64,000 bases of DNA from Bradyrhizobium sp. SZCCT0148 (GTDB taxonomy: Bacteria; Pseudomonadota; Alphaproteobacteria; Rhizobiales; Xanthobacteraceae): NCBI RefSeq assembly GCF_018129985.1, contig NZ_JAFCKT010000005.1:1-64000 (forward strand), given 5' to 3'. Below, in pieces: positions 1-8,802 of this stretch (the first letter of the stretch is position 1; the number at the start of each line of letters is the position of its first letter). A program made the translations under genes and the position numbers. The notes beneath the pieces were generated by a model. That model was not told the origin of the DNA and searched no databases. It was given only the letters and a program-made list of their open reading frames with translations.

Positions 1-13
1 CCGTCCAGCCACT

Positions 14-128
14 GCGCAGGGAAGGCCGAGTGATCGGCGACACCTGTATGCTGCTGTGCGGTTCTTCCTGCGTGTGCCTTTCGCGCAGCGGACCGCGGGT
101 GCCAGCCGGCACCCGGCCTTCCCTGCGC
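14..128. repeat. Long imperfect palindrome, dispersed-type intergenic element
   Basis: A 15-base arm (14-28) pairs perfectly with 114-128. One mismatch (29/113) is followed by three more pairs (30-32 with 110-112), enclosing about 77 bases. A second conserved-looking tail with GGAGGGTGAAGCGATGAAGC follows at about 139-158. I recall very similar sequence at many intergenic places in Bradyrhizobium genomes, so I treat it as a dispersed element that may be transcribed as a structured RNA. The recollection is not a database result. No gene is supported between here and 306. Confidence 0.6.
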
Positions 129-306
129 CCTCTTGGATTTGGAGGGTGAAGCGATGAAGCAAAGCTCGGGCGAAACGCGCCGCGAGGACGCGAAGACATG
201 TCCGTTGTTTGACAGGTCGATGCGCCAGCCGTCAGCCGATCGTCGCAACAGCAAGCGAGGCCAGTCGAACGCGATCCAGTTGCGCGAGGCCATTCCGATG
301 GGCAAC

Positions 307-320
307 TTGATGCGCGTCAA
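307..320. promoter_or_regulatory. FixK/FNR-type box upstream of cytochrome b561
   Basis: TTGATGCGCGTCAA is an exact TTGA-N6-TCAA match. Its centre (313.5) is 41-42 bases before an expected start near 355, and TATCCT (343-348) sits where a -10 element should be. The Shine-Dalgarno AAAAGGA and the ATG at 367 follow directly. This geometry is that of a class II FNR/FixK activator site. Confidence 0.7.
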
Positions 321-366
321 TTGCCGGACATCCCGTACGGGCTATCCTTCACAAAAGGACTCCGGC

Positions 367-933
367 ATGCGGCTTTTCAACTCAGTCGATGATTATGGCG
401 CGGTTGCTCAGGCCCTGCATTGGTTGACGGTCATTCTCGTCGCGGCGGCTTGGGCGCTCGGGATTTTCGGCGATCTGCTGCCCAAAGGGGCGGCCCGTGA
501 GGCGGGACTTGCCGTTCATATTTGCACCGGCCTTGCGGTTCTCATCTTGGCGGTGGCTCGCCTGACGTGGCGATCGGTCGATCGATCGCCCGTATCGGAG
601 GCGACCGAACCTGGCCCATGGATGACCAGATGGCTCGGGTCTGCCGCCGGGATCGCGCATTATGCGCTATACGCGCTGCTTGTCGCGGTACCCATTGCCG
701 GAATCGTGCTGCAGTTTGCGCGTGGCGATGCGCTGTCAGTGTTCGGCCTTGCCGCCATCCCGTCGCCATGGCTCAAGGATGCGGCCTTTGCCCACAACGT
801 GAAAGAGGTGCACGAAATCCTGGCGCAAGCGCTGGTGGTGCTCGCGATGGTACACGCCAGTGCAGCGCTCATGCATCACTGGGTCTTCCAGGATCGCACC
901 CTCGTTCGGATGCTGCCTCATTCAAGGGACTAA
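367..933 (+). CDS. Cytochrome b561 family membrane protein
   Basis: A 188-residue integral membrane di-haem b-type cytochrome of the prokaryotic b561/YodB kind, expected to pass electrons from quinol or another donor within the inner membrane. Four hydrophobic segments are visible (roughly residues 17-36, 47-65, 95-115, 145-165). Histidines in or next to them (QALHW, VHICTG, HYALY, VHEIL, VHASAALMHH) suit haem ligation. The reading frame is open back to 133, but the ATG at 367 is preferred because it has AAAAGGA in front and a FixK-type box 47 bases upstream. It is monocistronic and convergent with pfkB. The partner oxidoreductase is not evident nearby. Confidence 0.85.
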   Translation: MRLFNSVDDYGAVAQALHWLTVILVAAAWALGIFGDLLPKGAAREAGLAVHICTGLAVLILAVARLTWRSVDRSPVSEATEPGPWMTRWLGSAAGIAHYALYALLVAVPIAGIVLQFARGDALSVFGLAAIPSPWLKDAAFAHNVKEVHEILAQALVVLAMVHASAALMHHWVFQDRTLVRMLPHSRD

Positions 934-1044
934 TGCCGAGCTTCCGGTCCGCGCCGGTCAAGGTCCGTACGGGCGGTCTCGTCGCACGTCGGACATTGAT
1001 CGACGCCGTTCCGACGCCCGTGATCGGCGTCCTGCTCTGCATTG

Positions 1045-2004
1045 CTAGGCATGATAGCCGGAAACGGTTGTGACGTTCACGCTGGATGCGAGACGACGAA
1101 CGTCCGCACCGAGGCAAAGCCCCGTGCCGGGATTAAGCAGTGCCGCCGACCCGCCGGCAACGCCGTAACGCAACGCGCTGTCGAGCCTATCGCCATCGGC
1201 CAGGCGCGACACCATCGCCCCCAGGAAGCTGTCGCCTGCGCCGGACACGCTGACCGGGTCCATCGCAAGGCCATCCGCCCGCAAGGCGATGTCGCGCGTC
1301 AGGAGCAGGGCTCCGCCGGGGCCCAAGGAGAGGGCTATGATCTCGATGCGATAACGGTCGATCAGGCGGCGGCCGGCCTCCAGCAGCGCGGGCTCGTCGG
1401 CGCAACTGATCCCGGTCAACTCCTGAAACTCCCGAAGATTGGGCTTGATGAGATAAACGCCCGCCTCCAGCGCGGGTTTGAGCGAGGCGCCTGACGTATC
1501 AACGATGACCTTGGCGGTCCCTTTCGATGCCCGGACCACCCTGCCGTAGAAATCGGCCGGCACACCCGGCGGCAGGCTGCCGCTTGCTATCACAAAGCCA
1601 GCCTGCGGACCAAGACGCGCAACTGTGTCGAGACACTGCTGCCATTCGAATTCGCCGAGAAAGGCTCCCGGAAACACCAGTCGGAACTGCTCCTTGCTGG
1701 TCTCGTCGAAAACGGTGATGTCTTCGCGGGTATCCTTCGCTATCGGGATCACGATGCTGCGCACGGCCTCGCGTTCAACCAGCGTTGCCAGGGTTTGCCC
1801 GGTTGCGCCGCCGGCCGGATAGATCGCGGTTGCTTCAAGGCCGAGCCGTTTCAGGACACGGGCCACATTGATCCCGCCACCGCCGGGATCGCGTTGGGGC
1901 TCGGCGCAGCGCATCTTCGTATAGGGCACCATTTTCGTGACCGAAGTCGAGATATCGACAGCCGGATTGATGGTCAGGGTCACGATGTGCGGCATGTCAA
2001 CCAA
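1045..2004 (-). CDS. pfkB: PfkB-family sugar-phosphate kinase, probable 6-phosphofructokinase II
   Basis: A 319-residue ribokinase/PfkB-family kinase that probably phosphorylates fructose 6-phosphate with ATP. The N-terminal glycine-rich signature (GGGGINVARVLKRLG) and the C-terminal GAGDSF motif with the catalytic Asp are both present, and TLTINPAVD at the N-terminus is typical of Pfk-2, FruK and LacC. The start overlaps the end of glk by 8 bases, in an operon with a beta-glucosidase, which favours a glycolytic role. 1-phosphofructokinase or tagatose-6-phosphate kinase cannot be excluded from sequence alone. ATG at 1995 (MPHIVTLT) is an alternative start. Confidence 0.82.
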   Translation of the reverse strand: MVDMPHIVTLTINPAVDISTSVTKMVPYTKMRCAEPQRDPGGGGINVARVLKRLGLEATAIYPAGGATGQTLATLVEREAVRSIVIPIAKDTREDITVFDETSKEQFRLVFPGAFLGEFEWQQCLDTVARLGPQAGFVIASGSLPPGVPADFYGRVVRASKGTAKVIVDTSGASLKPALEAGVYLIKPNLREFQELTGISCADEPALLEAGRRLIDRYRIEIIALSLGPGGALLLTRDIALRADGLAMDPVSVSGAGDSFLGAMVSRLADGDRLDSALRYGVAGGSAALLNPGTGLCLGADVRRLASSVNVTTVSGYHA

Positions 2005-2971
2005 GGCCTTCGACCTCCATCAGGTTACGAAGGCCGACGAACGCGACGTCGTCGTCCAGGATCAGATAGGCCGGGATCGCTTCCAGGAATTGTTGGAGCC
2101 GCCCCTTCTCCTCGAAGCGCCGTCGAAACTGGGACGCGGCGAGATAGTCAGGCATGTGGCGCAAAATGCCGCCACCGATGAAGATCCCGCCTCTCGCATT
2201 CAATGCGAGCGCGAGATTGCCCGCGACAGACCCCAGCATCGCGCAGAACATGTCCACGGCACCGCGGCTCACCGGACAAGTCCCGTCGATGGCCGCCCGC
2301 GTGATGTCGGCGGCGTGACGTTTTGGTGAGCTCACGCCGTCGATCTCGGCCAGAGCGTCATGGAGGTTCTCCAGTCCACCGCCCGACAGAACACGTTCGG
2401 CGGACACATGTCCGAAGCGCGGCCGCAACTGCTCGATGACGGCATGCTCGCGCAAGGAGCCACTCGCCATCGTGGAATGCCCCCCTTCGCTCGAAAGGAC
2501 GATCTGCCCGCCGGGATACGGTATACTGACGGCCATGCCCAAGCCGGTGCCGGGGCCGATTGCCACAAGGGGCGCTCCTGCGATCCGCTGCCGCCCACCG
2601 AGTTGCAACAGACTGCTCGTGCCAAGACGGGGCAGGGCCCATGCAACCGCCTCGAAATCGTTGATCAGGCGTACGGTCGAGAATCCATGAGTCCGGCGCA
2701 GGTCCTCGGCATCGATCACCCAGGCATTGTTCGTGAGCGCGCAGCGGCCATCCTGAACCACGCCGGAAGCGGCAAGGATTGCATGAGCCGGTGCGCCGCC
2801 CTCGGCCAAGGCGCCGAGATAGGCAGCGAGCGCTTGCTGAAAGGTGGCGTAGTCACGAACGGCCATGTGGGCTGTGGCGCTAATCGAGCCGTCAATCAGC
2901 AGCGCGAAGCGGGCATTGGTGCCTCCGACGTCTGCAAGCAGGACAGTTGGTGGTGAGAGGGATGCTCTCAT
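1997..2971 (-). CDS. glk: Glucokinase
   Basis: A 324-residue ATP-dependent glucokinase of the Glk family, making glucose 6-phosphate in the cytoplasm. DVGGTNARFAL near residues 14-24 is the phosphate-1 motif, INDFEAVAW carries the expected catalytic Asp, GPGTGLGMA is the glycine-rich sugar/ATP loop, and EGGHS follows. The length is normal for the family. Its start overlaps the beta-glucosidase stop by 4 bases and its end overlaps pfkB by 8, so the three genes are almost certainly cotranscribed: cellobiose-type sugar to glucose, glucose 6-phosphate and fructose bisphosphate. Confidence 0.9.
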   Translation of the reverse strand: MRASLSPPTVLLADVGGTNARFALLIDGSISATAHMAVRDYATFQQALAAYLGALAEGGAPAHAILAASGVVQDGRCALTNNAWVIDAEDLRRTHGFSTVRLINDFEAVAWALPRLGTSSLLQLGGRQRIAGAPLVAIGPGTGLGMAVSIPYPGGQIVLSSEGGHSTMASGSLREHAVIEQLRPRFGHVSAERVLSGGGLENLHDALAEIDGVSSPKRHAADITRAAIDGTCPVSRGAVDMFCAMLGSVAGNLALALNARGGIFIGGGILRHMPDYLAASQFRRRFEEKGRLQQFLEAIPAYLILDDDVAFVGLRNLMEVEGLG

Positions 2972-4302
2972 CGCTGCATCGCCTTGATCAGCCCGGCATA
3001 CCAGCCGAAAGACGATTTCGGCGTTCGCTGGAGGGAAGCATAATCAACGTATGTCAGGCCGAACCTGATGCTGTAACCGGAGTCCCATTCGAAATTGTCC
3101 AGAAGCGACCAGACGAAATAGCCACGAACATCGACGCCTTTGGAAGCGGCTTCGTTCATGGCGCTGATGTAGGCTTTCAGGAATTCGATCCGACCCGGGT
3201 CGATCACCGCACCGGTCTGGTCGGGCTGGCCGGAATCACCATAGCCATTCTCGAGCACGTAGATAGGAAGCCCATAGCGTGCGTGCACATCCTGCAGTGT
3301 TCGGCTGAAAGCGTCGGGTTCGATCGGCCATCCGATCGGGGTCAGAGCAACGTTGGCCGGCTTGTCGCCGAAGTCGTAACCCAGCAACGAATCCGCCCGC
3401 GCCTTAACATAGACCGGGCTATAGTGATTCAGCCCGAACCAGTCGAGCGGACGGCAAATCCGCGCCAGGTCGCCTGGCCGCATGTGCGGTTCGATGGCCG
3501 CGCGCATCGATGGCGGATAGTCGCCGCGGTATTGCGGCTCCGGGAAAGCTTCATTCCAGTACACATCCAGGCGTGCGGCGGCCGCTGCATCGGCTTCGCT
3601 TGCGCTGGAAGGTCGGCATGGCTGTCGATTGTGGATGCAGCCGATCGAGGCGCCAATCACGTTGGCGCGGAGTACATCCACTGCCGCACCGTGGGCGAGA
3701 TTGACGTGGTGGATCATGCGATGGAGCTTGTCCTCGCTGCTGCCATCCCGCGTGCCCAGCGAACGACTGAACAGGCTGAACATCGACGGCTCGTTCAATG
3801 TCGCAAAACGTTTGACCCGGTCGCCAAAGCGCGCGGCGATCAGGCTCGCATAGCCGGCGAACCATGTGGCCGATTCCCGATTGAGCCAGCCGCCGCGGTC
3901 CTCCAGGGCCTGCGGAAGGTCCCAATGGTACAGGCACAGCCACGGTTCGATGCCGGCGGCCAGGAGCTCGTCGATCAGGCGGTCATAGAATGACAGGCCG
4001 GCTTCGTTGGCAGATCCGCTTCCGGACGGCAAGACGCGCGGCCAGGCGATCGAGAACCGGTACGCCTGCACGCCCAGCGTTTTCATGAGGCCGACGTCTT
4101 CGCGGTAGCGATGATAATGGTCGCACGCGACGTCCCCCGTGTCGTGATTCTTGATCTCACCGGTCTGGCAATGGACATCCCAGACGCTCAGTCCCCGCCC
4201 GTCCTCCTGTGTCGCCCCTTCGATCTGGAAGCTGGAGGTGGAAACGCCCCAGATGAAATCGGGACGCAAGCTGGCGGTGTTCGGCAGTTGCGTTGTCGGC
4301 AT
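2968..4302 (-). CDS. GH1 beta-glucosidase
   Basis: A 444-residue glycoside hydrolase family 1 enzyme that cleaves terminal beta-glucosides or beta-galactosides. The acid/base glutamate lies in TLNEP (E171) and the nucleophile in YVLENG (E351). The family N-terminal motif FIWGVSTSSFQIEG is at about 16-29, and the length fits cytoplasmic GH1 enzymes. The frame stays open to 4623, but the extra 107 residues are Arg/Pro-rich and unlike GH1, so the ATG at 4302 is chosen. There is no signal peptide, so substrate must be imported. It is the first gene of the operon with glk and pfkB, and a FixK-type box lies 115 bases upstream. Confidence 0.9.
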   Translation of the reverse strand: MPTTQLPNTASLRPDFIWGVSTSSFQIEGATQEDGRGLSVWDVHCQTGEIKNHDTGDVACDHYHRYREDVGLMKTLGVQAYRFSIAWPRVLPSGSGSANEAGLSFYDRLIDELLAAGIEPWLCLYHWDLPQALEDRGGWLNRESATWFAGYASLIAARFGDRVKRFATLNEPSMFSLFSRSLGTRDGSSEDKLHRMIHHVNLAHGAAVDVLRANVIGASIGCIHNRQPCRPSSASEADAAAAARLDVYWNEAFPEPQYRGDYPPSMRAAIEPHMRPGDLARICRPLDWFGLNHYSPVYVKARADSLLGYDFGDKPANVALTPIGWPIEPDAFSRTLQDVHARYGLPIYVLENGYGDSGQPDQTGAVIDPGRIEFLKAYISAMNEAASKGVDVRGYFVWSLLDNFEWDSGYSIRFGLTYVDYASLQRTPKSSFGWYAGLIKAMQR

Positions 4303-4416
4303 GGACGACCTGCTTGGTCCTGCTCGATCGGCGATCGCACACGCTGTGCGGCCGGCCGGTGCTCGCAGGCTTATTGTCTCCCTGCGACATTGGTAGTCAG
4401 CTGGTTCCTGATGGTA

Positions 4417-4430
4417 TTGAGATAGGTCAA
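4417..4430. promoter_or_regulatory. FixK/FNR-type box between divergent glycoside hydrolase genes
   Basis: TTGAGATAGGTCAA matches TTGA-N6-TCAA exactly. It lies 59 bases before the rightward gene at 4490 and 115 bases before the leftward beta-glucosidase, so it could serve either or both. It is the only strong motif I see in the 187-base divergent intergenic region. Confidence 0.6.
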
Positions 4431-4489
4431 GGAGCCCGAGCCGGACCGTGTGATGAATCGCACTATCAGACCGATGCTGGGGGCCGCGC

Positions 4490-5830
4490 TTGCGAAGAAC
4501 GAAATGGGGAGGAGTCCTCGACGGTGACCTCAGCGGAAGCGGCTTCTTCCGCGTTGCCGAGTGCGACGGCATATTCTGGCTGGTCGATCCCGATGGCGGA
4601 AAATTTCTCTCGAAGGGGGTCAATAATATCCGTTTCGATCAGGATCATATCCGCGGGACCGAACGCGTGCCTTACGCCGAGGCTTGCCGGAGCAAGTACG
4701 GCAGCCTGCCGATCTGGCGCACCGCTGTGTCCGACCGGCTGGCCAGCTGGCACTTCAACACGGTCGGCTGCTGGTCGGATGAACTCGTCGCCAGTTCGGG
4801 ATCGCAACTGCTGGCGACCACTCCGACCGCGGCGCTGGGCGCGTCCTTCCATTTGCATCGTCGCGACCAGATCTTTCCGGATGTCTTCGATCCCGAATTT
4901 TCCGCGCATATCCGTGCGAGCGCCAATCTTCGGTGCAGGCATCGGCGCAACGATCCGGGCTTGCTCGGCACGTTCATCGATAACGAACTCTACTGGTCGC
5001 CTGACTGGCGCGGTACCGATGAGCTTCTGACGCTGTTCTTGAACCTGCCGGCGCGCCGACCGGGCAAGGTCGCCGCCCTCTCCGGTCTGCAGGCGCACTA
5101 CCGGGATTTTGCTCAGTTCAACGCGGTATGGCGCACACAGGCGCGATCCTGGGAGGAACTCGGCAGGATTGAACATGTCGTAGCGCCGTTTGTCAGACTT
5201 CGGCCCGGCGTCTTGAACGATGCGCTCGAGACCAAGGCCAATTTGGCTGATCCCGTCCGCGAGGCGTTCTCAGCAGACTGCGATGCCTTCGTGGCCGTCG
5301 TTGCCGACAAATATTTCGAACTTTGCGTCGAAGCAATCAAGGCGGTCGACCCTAATCATCTCGTGCTCGGAGCCCGGTTCGGATATCAGCCGCCGGCGAG
5401 CGTCATCGCAGCGGCCGGCCGGCATCTCGATGTGATTTCGTTCAATTGCTACGAGTTCAATCCCGGTCCGCTCATTGACGCCTATGCTGCCGCCGGCAAG
5501 CCATGCCTGATCTCGGAATTCTCGTTTCGGGGCGACGACGCAGGCTTGCCGAACACGATTGGAGCCGGGCCACGGCTGCCTACCCAGCTCGACCGTGCTC
5601 AGGCATTCGAGGGCTACGTTGTCGAGGCCCTCAGCAAGCCAAATCTGGTCGGCTATCACTGGTTCGAGCATGCCGATCAGCCGGCGCAGGGTCGATTTGA
5701 CGGCGAAGATTCAAATTTTGGTGTGGTGACCATTGAAGACCGGGTCTATGAAGAGCTCACGAACACGATGACCAGAGTCAATGCTGCAGCAGAACGCGTT
5801 CATGCCGCTGCCGTCCCGGCCGTGATCTGA
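4490..5830 (+). CDS. Agarase-like glycoside hydrolase (clan GH-A type)
   Basis: A 446-residue protein resembling beta-agarase-type and related GH-A hydrolases. The N-terminus has the FFRVAECDGIFWLVDPDG strand pair and KGVNN seen in these enzymes. FIDNELYW supplies the likely acid/base glutamate (E166), LISEFSFRG the likely nucleophile (E343), and YHWFEHADQP the aromatic substrate-binding region. No signal peptide is visible, so the substrate is probably an imported oligosaccharide; which one is unknown. The open frame begins with TTG at 4490 and the true start is uncertain. It is divergent from the beta-glucosidase operon, with a FixK-type box in between. Confidence 0.7.
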   Translation: MRRTKWGGVLDGDLSGSGFFRVAECDGIFWLVDPDGGKFLSKGVNNIRFDQDHIRGTERVPYAEACRSKYGSLPIWRTAVSDRLASWHFNTVGCWSDELVASSGSQLLATTPTAALGASFHLHRRDQIFPDVFDPEFSAHIRASANLRCRHRRNDPGLLGTFIDNELYWSPDWRGTDELLTLFLNLPARRPGKVAALSGLQAHYRDFAQFNAVWRTQARSWEELGRIEHVVAPFVRLRPGVLNDALETKANLADPVREAFSADCDAFVAVVADKYFELCVEAIKAVDPNHLVLGARFGYQPPASVIAAAGRHLDVISFNCYEFNPGPLIDAYAAAGKPCLISEFSFRGDDAGLPNTIGAGPRLPTQLDRAQAFEGYVVEALSKPNLVGYHWFEHADQPAQGRFDGEDSNFGVVTIEDRVYEELTNTMTRVNAAAERVHAAAVPAVI

Positions 5831-5846
5831 GCGCTACGGCGAGGCG

Positions 5847-8258
5847 TCACGCCTCGGATTTTCGCGGGTTGCTCTCGGCGTCGGCCACCACGGCCATGGT
5901 GCGAAACACGCTCGAGGGATTAACGCTGATCGAATCGATACCGAGTCCCGTCAGATATCGCGCGATCTCCGGATAGTTCGCAGGCGCTTCGCCGCAGATG
6001 CCGATATGTCGGCCGTTTCGCTTTGCGCCGACCACCGCCTGCCGAAACATTTCCAGCATTCCGGGGTCGCGTTCGTCGAAGTCGAAGGCGACGATATCGG
6101 AATCCCGGTCGACACCCAGCGTGAGCTGGGTGAGATCATTCGAGCCGATCGAAAATCCGTCGAACAACTTCGCGAACGCGTCGATCTGGATGACGTTGTT
6201 CGGGATCTCGCACATGACGTAGATCTCGAGATCGTCTTCGCCGCGTCTCAGCCCATTGGCGGCCATCGTCGCGATCACGCGCCGGCCTTCCTCGACGGTT
6301 CGGCAGAACGGCACCATGACGCGCAGATTGGAGAGACCCATCTCCTTTCGCACCAGTCGGAGCGCCGCGCACTCCAGCGCAAATCCTTCGGTGTAGGCGG
6401 GATGGCTGTAGCGGGAGGCGCCCCTGAATCCCAGCATCGGATTCTCTTCCTTGGGCTCGAAACCTTCCCCGCCTATCAGGCTGGCATATTCGTTGGTCTT
6501 GAAATCGGAAAGCCGTACGATCACCGGCTTCGGATAGAATGCGGCTGCGATGGTGCCGACGCCTTCCGCCAAACGCTGAACAAAGAAGTCCGCCGGACTT
6601 TTGAAGCCTTTCGTCAGGCGCGCGATTGCGGCCCGCGCCCTGGCCGACTTGACTTTGTCCGGTTTCAGCAGCGCCATCGGGTGAATGCCGATATGTTCGC
6701 TGATGATGAACTCCATGCGGGCGAGACCAACACCGGCCTGCGGCTGCATGGCGGTGCGGAACGCCATTTCCGGGGTGCCGACATTGACCATGATCGCCGT
6801 ACGAGGTTGTCGGAGTTGGTTCACCGGCGTTTTGGTCACGTCGAAGGCAATCGCTCCCTGATAGACGCTGCCGATATCGCCTTCCGCACAGCAGATCGTG
6901 ACGTCGGTTCCGCTCTTGATCTTCTCGGTCGCGTGTGTGGCGCCCACTACGGCGGGGATGCCCAGCTCTCGCGCCACGATCGCGGCATGGCAGGTGCGGC
7001 CGCCCTTGTCGGTGATGATGCCGGCCGCGATCTTCATGACCGGCTCCCAATCAGGACTGGTGGCCGGCGCCACCAGGACTTCACCGGGCCTGAAAGCTGC
7101 AAGATCGCGCGGGGTCGAGATGCGGCGTGTGCGGCCGGAAGCAATCTTCTCTCCGACCGCGCGGCCGCTGACGATGACCGAGCCGTGTCCTTTGAGATTG
7201 TAGGTCTCGTAGACGCCCGCCGCGCGCTGCGAGGCAACCGTCTCGGGCCGGGCCTGAATGATGTAAAGCTTCCCGTCGACGCCGTCTTTTGCCCATTCGA
7301 TATCCATGGGCATCGAAGCGCCGGCATGTGTCGAGTAGTGGGCTTCGATCCGGACCGCGATCTCGGCGAGGCTCAGCACCTCCGGGTCCGAAATGCAGAA
7401 TTTCTGTCGTTCGGCGTCGGGCACATTGCGCGTGAGCGTCGCACCGCTGCCCCCGCGCTTGCCGTAGATCATGCGGATCTGCTTGGCTCCGAGCCGGCGC
7501 CGCAGCACCCTGCGAAAGCCCTGGCTCAAGGTCGGCTTGTGGACGTAGAATTCGTCCGGATCGACCTGGCCTTGCACGATGGTCTCGCCGAGGCCGTAGC
7601 AGCTTGTGATGAAAACCACGTCGCGAAAGCCGGATTCGGTATCGAGCGTGAAGATGACGCCGCTGGCCGCCCGATCCGAGCGGACCATTTTCATCACCGC
7701 GACGGACAGCGCGACCTTGAAATGATCGAAACCGTTGTCGATGCGATAGGAGATCGCGCGATCGGTGAAAATAGAGGCAAAGCAGCGCCGGCAAGCTTCG
7801 AACAAGTCTTTGGGCCCGCGCACATTCAGAAAGCTTTCATGCTGGCCTGCAAAACTTGCCGTCGGCAAATCCTCCGCGGTCGCAGAGCTCCGTACGGCGA
7901 CAGCGACTCCGGTCCCAGCTTCGCGTTCAAGCCGCCTATAGGCTTCCGCGATCTGTTCGCGCAGCAGCGGCATGTCCATTGCTTTGTATATGATCTCGCG
8001 GGCCTTCGCGGCCTTGCCGGCAAGCTGCTTGATCTTGCTCTTGTCGATCCCTTCGAGAAGCCGGCGGAGCTCGTCCGCGACACCGCCCTGCAACAGCGCC
8101 TCGCGATAGGCATCTGCCGTGATCGCGAAGCCATTGGGGACGGCAATCCCTTGGGATGCGAGTGCTGAATACAATTCGCCGAGCGAAGCGGTCTTGCCGC
8201 CGACCAGCCCGACGTCGCCTAATCCGATTTCAAGGAATGATCTGATATATCCCGACAT
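5847..8258 (-). CDS. ppsA: Phosphoenolpyruvate synthase (pyruvate, water dikinase)
   Basis: An 803-residue PEP synthase converting pyruvate, ATP and water to PEP, AMP and phosphate. The order is an N-terminal pyruvate-phosphate dikinase ATP-binding domain (to about 340, with VGGKTASLGEL at the start), the swivelling phosphohistidine domain (GGRTCHAAIVAREL, catalytic His), and the C-terminal PEP-binding barrel (GSNDLTQLTLGVDRDS, and GICGEAPANYPE with the proton-donor Cys region). Length is normal. It starts 12 bases after the DUF302 stop and is probably the last gene of the spy-DUF302-ppsA operon, placing gluconeogenic PEP supply under the FixK-type site at 9394. Confidence 0.93.
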   Translation of the reverse strand: MSGYIRSFLEIGLGDVGLVGGKTASLGELYSALASQGIAVPNGFAITADAYREALLQGGVADELRRLLEGIDKSKIKQLAGKAAKAREIIYKAMDMPLLREQIAEAYRRLEREAGTGVAVAVRSSATAEDLPTASFAGQHESFLNVRGPKDLFEACRRCFASIFTDRAISYRIDNGFDHFKVALSVAVMKMVRSDRAASGVIFTLDTESGFRDVVFITSCYGLGETIVQGQVDPDEFYVHKPTLSQGFRRVLRRRLGAKQIRMIYGKRGGSGATLTRNVPDAERQKFCISDPEVLSLAEIAVRIEAHYSTHAGASMPMDIEWAKDGVDGKLYIIQARPETVASQRAAGVYETYNLKGHGSVIVSGRAVGEKIASGRTRRISTPRDLAAFRPGEVLVAPATSPDWEPVMKIAAGIITDKGGRTCHAAIVARELGIPAVVGATHATEKIKSGTDVTICCAEGDIGSVYQGAIAFDVTKTPVNQLRQPRTAIMVNVGTPEMAFRTAMQPQAGVGLARMEFIISEHIGIHPMALLKPDKVKSARARAAIARLTKGFKSPADFFVQRLAEGVGTIAAAFYPKPVIVRLSDFKTNEYASLIGGEGFEPKEENPMLGFRGASRYSHPAYTEGFALECAALRLVRKEMGLSNLRVMVPFCRTVEEGRRVIATMAANGLRRGEDDLEIYVMCEIPNNVIQIDAFAKLFDGFSIGSNDLTQLTLGVDRDSDIVAFDFDERDPGMLEMFRQAVVGAKRNGRHIGICGEAPANYPEIARYLTGLGIDSISVNPSSVFRTMAVVADAESNPRKSEA

Positions 8259-8270
8259 GCAGGCAGCTGA

Positions 8271-8717
8271 TCACGCCGGGCCTGCCTGGCCTTGAGGCAG
8301 GTCAACCTTTCGATGGATTGACATGTCTCCCGACAAGCCGTCGACCACCTTCCGGAGCAAAGTCTGGACACGCTCCGCCGATGCCTTGAGGTCAGGATTG
8401 TCAATCGCCTGCATCGATGCGACAGGATCAATGGCCGCGATCTCGGTGCGACCGTGAGCGATCTCCTGAACGACGACGTTGCAGGGCAGCATGGTGCCGA
8501 CCTTGTCCTCAAGCTGGAGTGCTTCGTGGGCAAGCCGTGGATTGCATGCCCCAAGGATGCGATAGTTTCGGAAATCGACGCCGAGCTTGTCCTTGAACGT
8601 CCGCTTGACGTCGATATCCGTGATGATACCGAAGCCGCCTTGCTTGAGAGCTTCGGTCGTGCGTCGCACGGCTTCGTCGAACCCGACCTGCAAGGTCTTG
8701 CTGAAGTAATAGCCCAT
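8271..8717 (-). CDS. DUF302 family protein
   Basis: A 148-residue DUF302 protein. It begins MGYYFSKTLQVGF, followed by the domain core with KLGVDFRNYRILGACNP and GTMLPCNVVVQE. The family is common near redox, metal-stress and anaerobic genes, but its biochemical role is not established. The upstream ATG at 8789 is rejected because the ATG at 8717 has AGGAGG eight bases ahead. The two conserved Cys residues (in GACNP and LPCNV) are intact. It lies between the Spy-like gene and ppsA in an apparent operon. Confidence 0.85.
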   Translation of the reverse strand: MGYYFSKTLQVGFDEAVRRTTEALKQGGFGIITDIDVKRTFKDKLGVDFRNYRILGACNPRLAHEALQLEDKVGTMLPCNVVVQEIAHGRTEIAAIDPVASMQAIDNPDLKASAERVQTLLRKVVDGLSGDMSIHRKVDLPQGQAGPA

Positions 8718-8802
8718 TTGAAATCCCTCCTGGTGAGGCAGCGTCAGGCTCCACCGCGAACAGGACACAATCCGAACTCTCGCCTTCAATAGCGCCGACG
8801 TG

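Noticed and set aside
133..366. N-terminal extension of the cytochrome b561 reading frame
   Set aside because: It is polar, unlike the family, and a FixK-type box, a -10-like element and a ribosome-binding site all point to the ATG at 367.
961..1032. GACGCC/GGCGTC hairpin between cytochrome b561 and pfkB as a terminator
   Set aside because: Only six pairs and no T-run on either side, so it is not convincing.
4303..4623. 107-residue N-terminal extension of the beta-glucosidase
   Set aside because: Arg/Pro-rich, unlike GH1 proteins, and it would run through the divergent promoter region and the start of the opposite gene.
6006..8168. 720-codon plus-strand frame opposite ppsA
   Set aside because: Shadow of GC-rich codon bias in ppsA; composition is Arg/Gly/His-rich without any domain.
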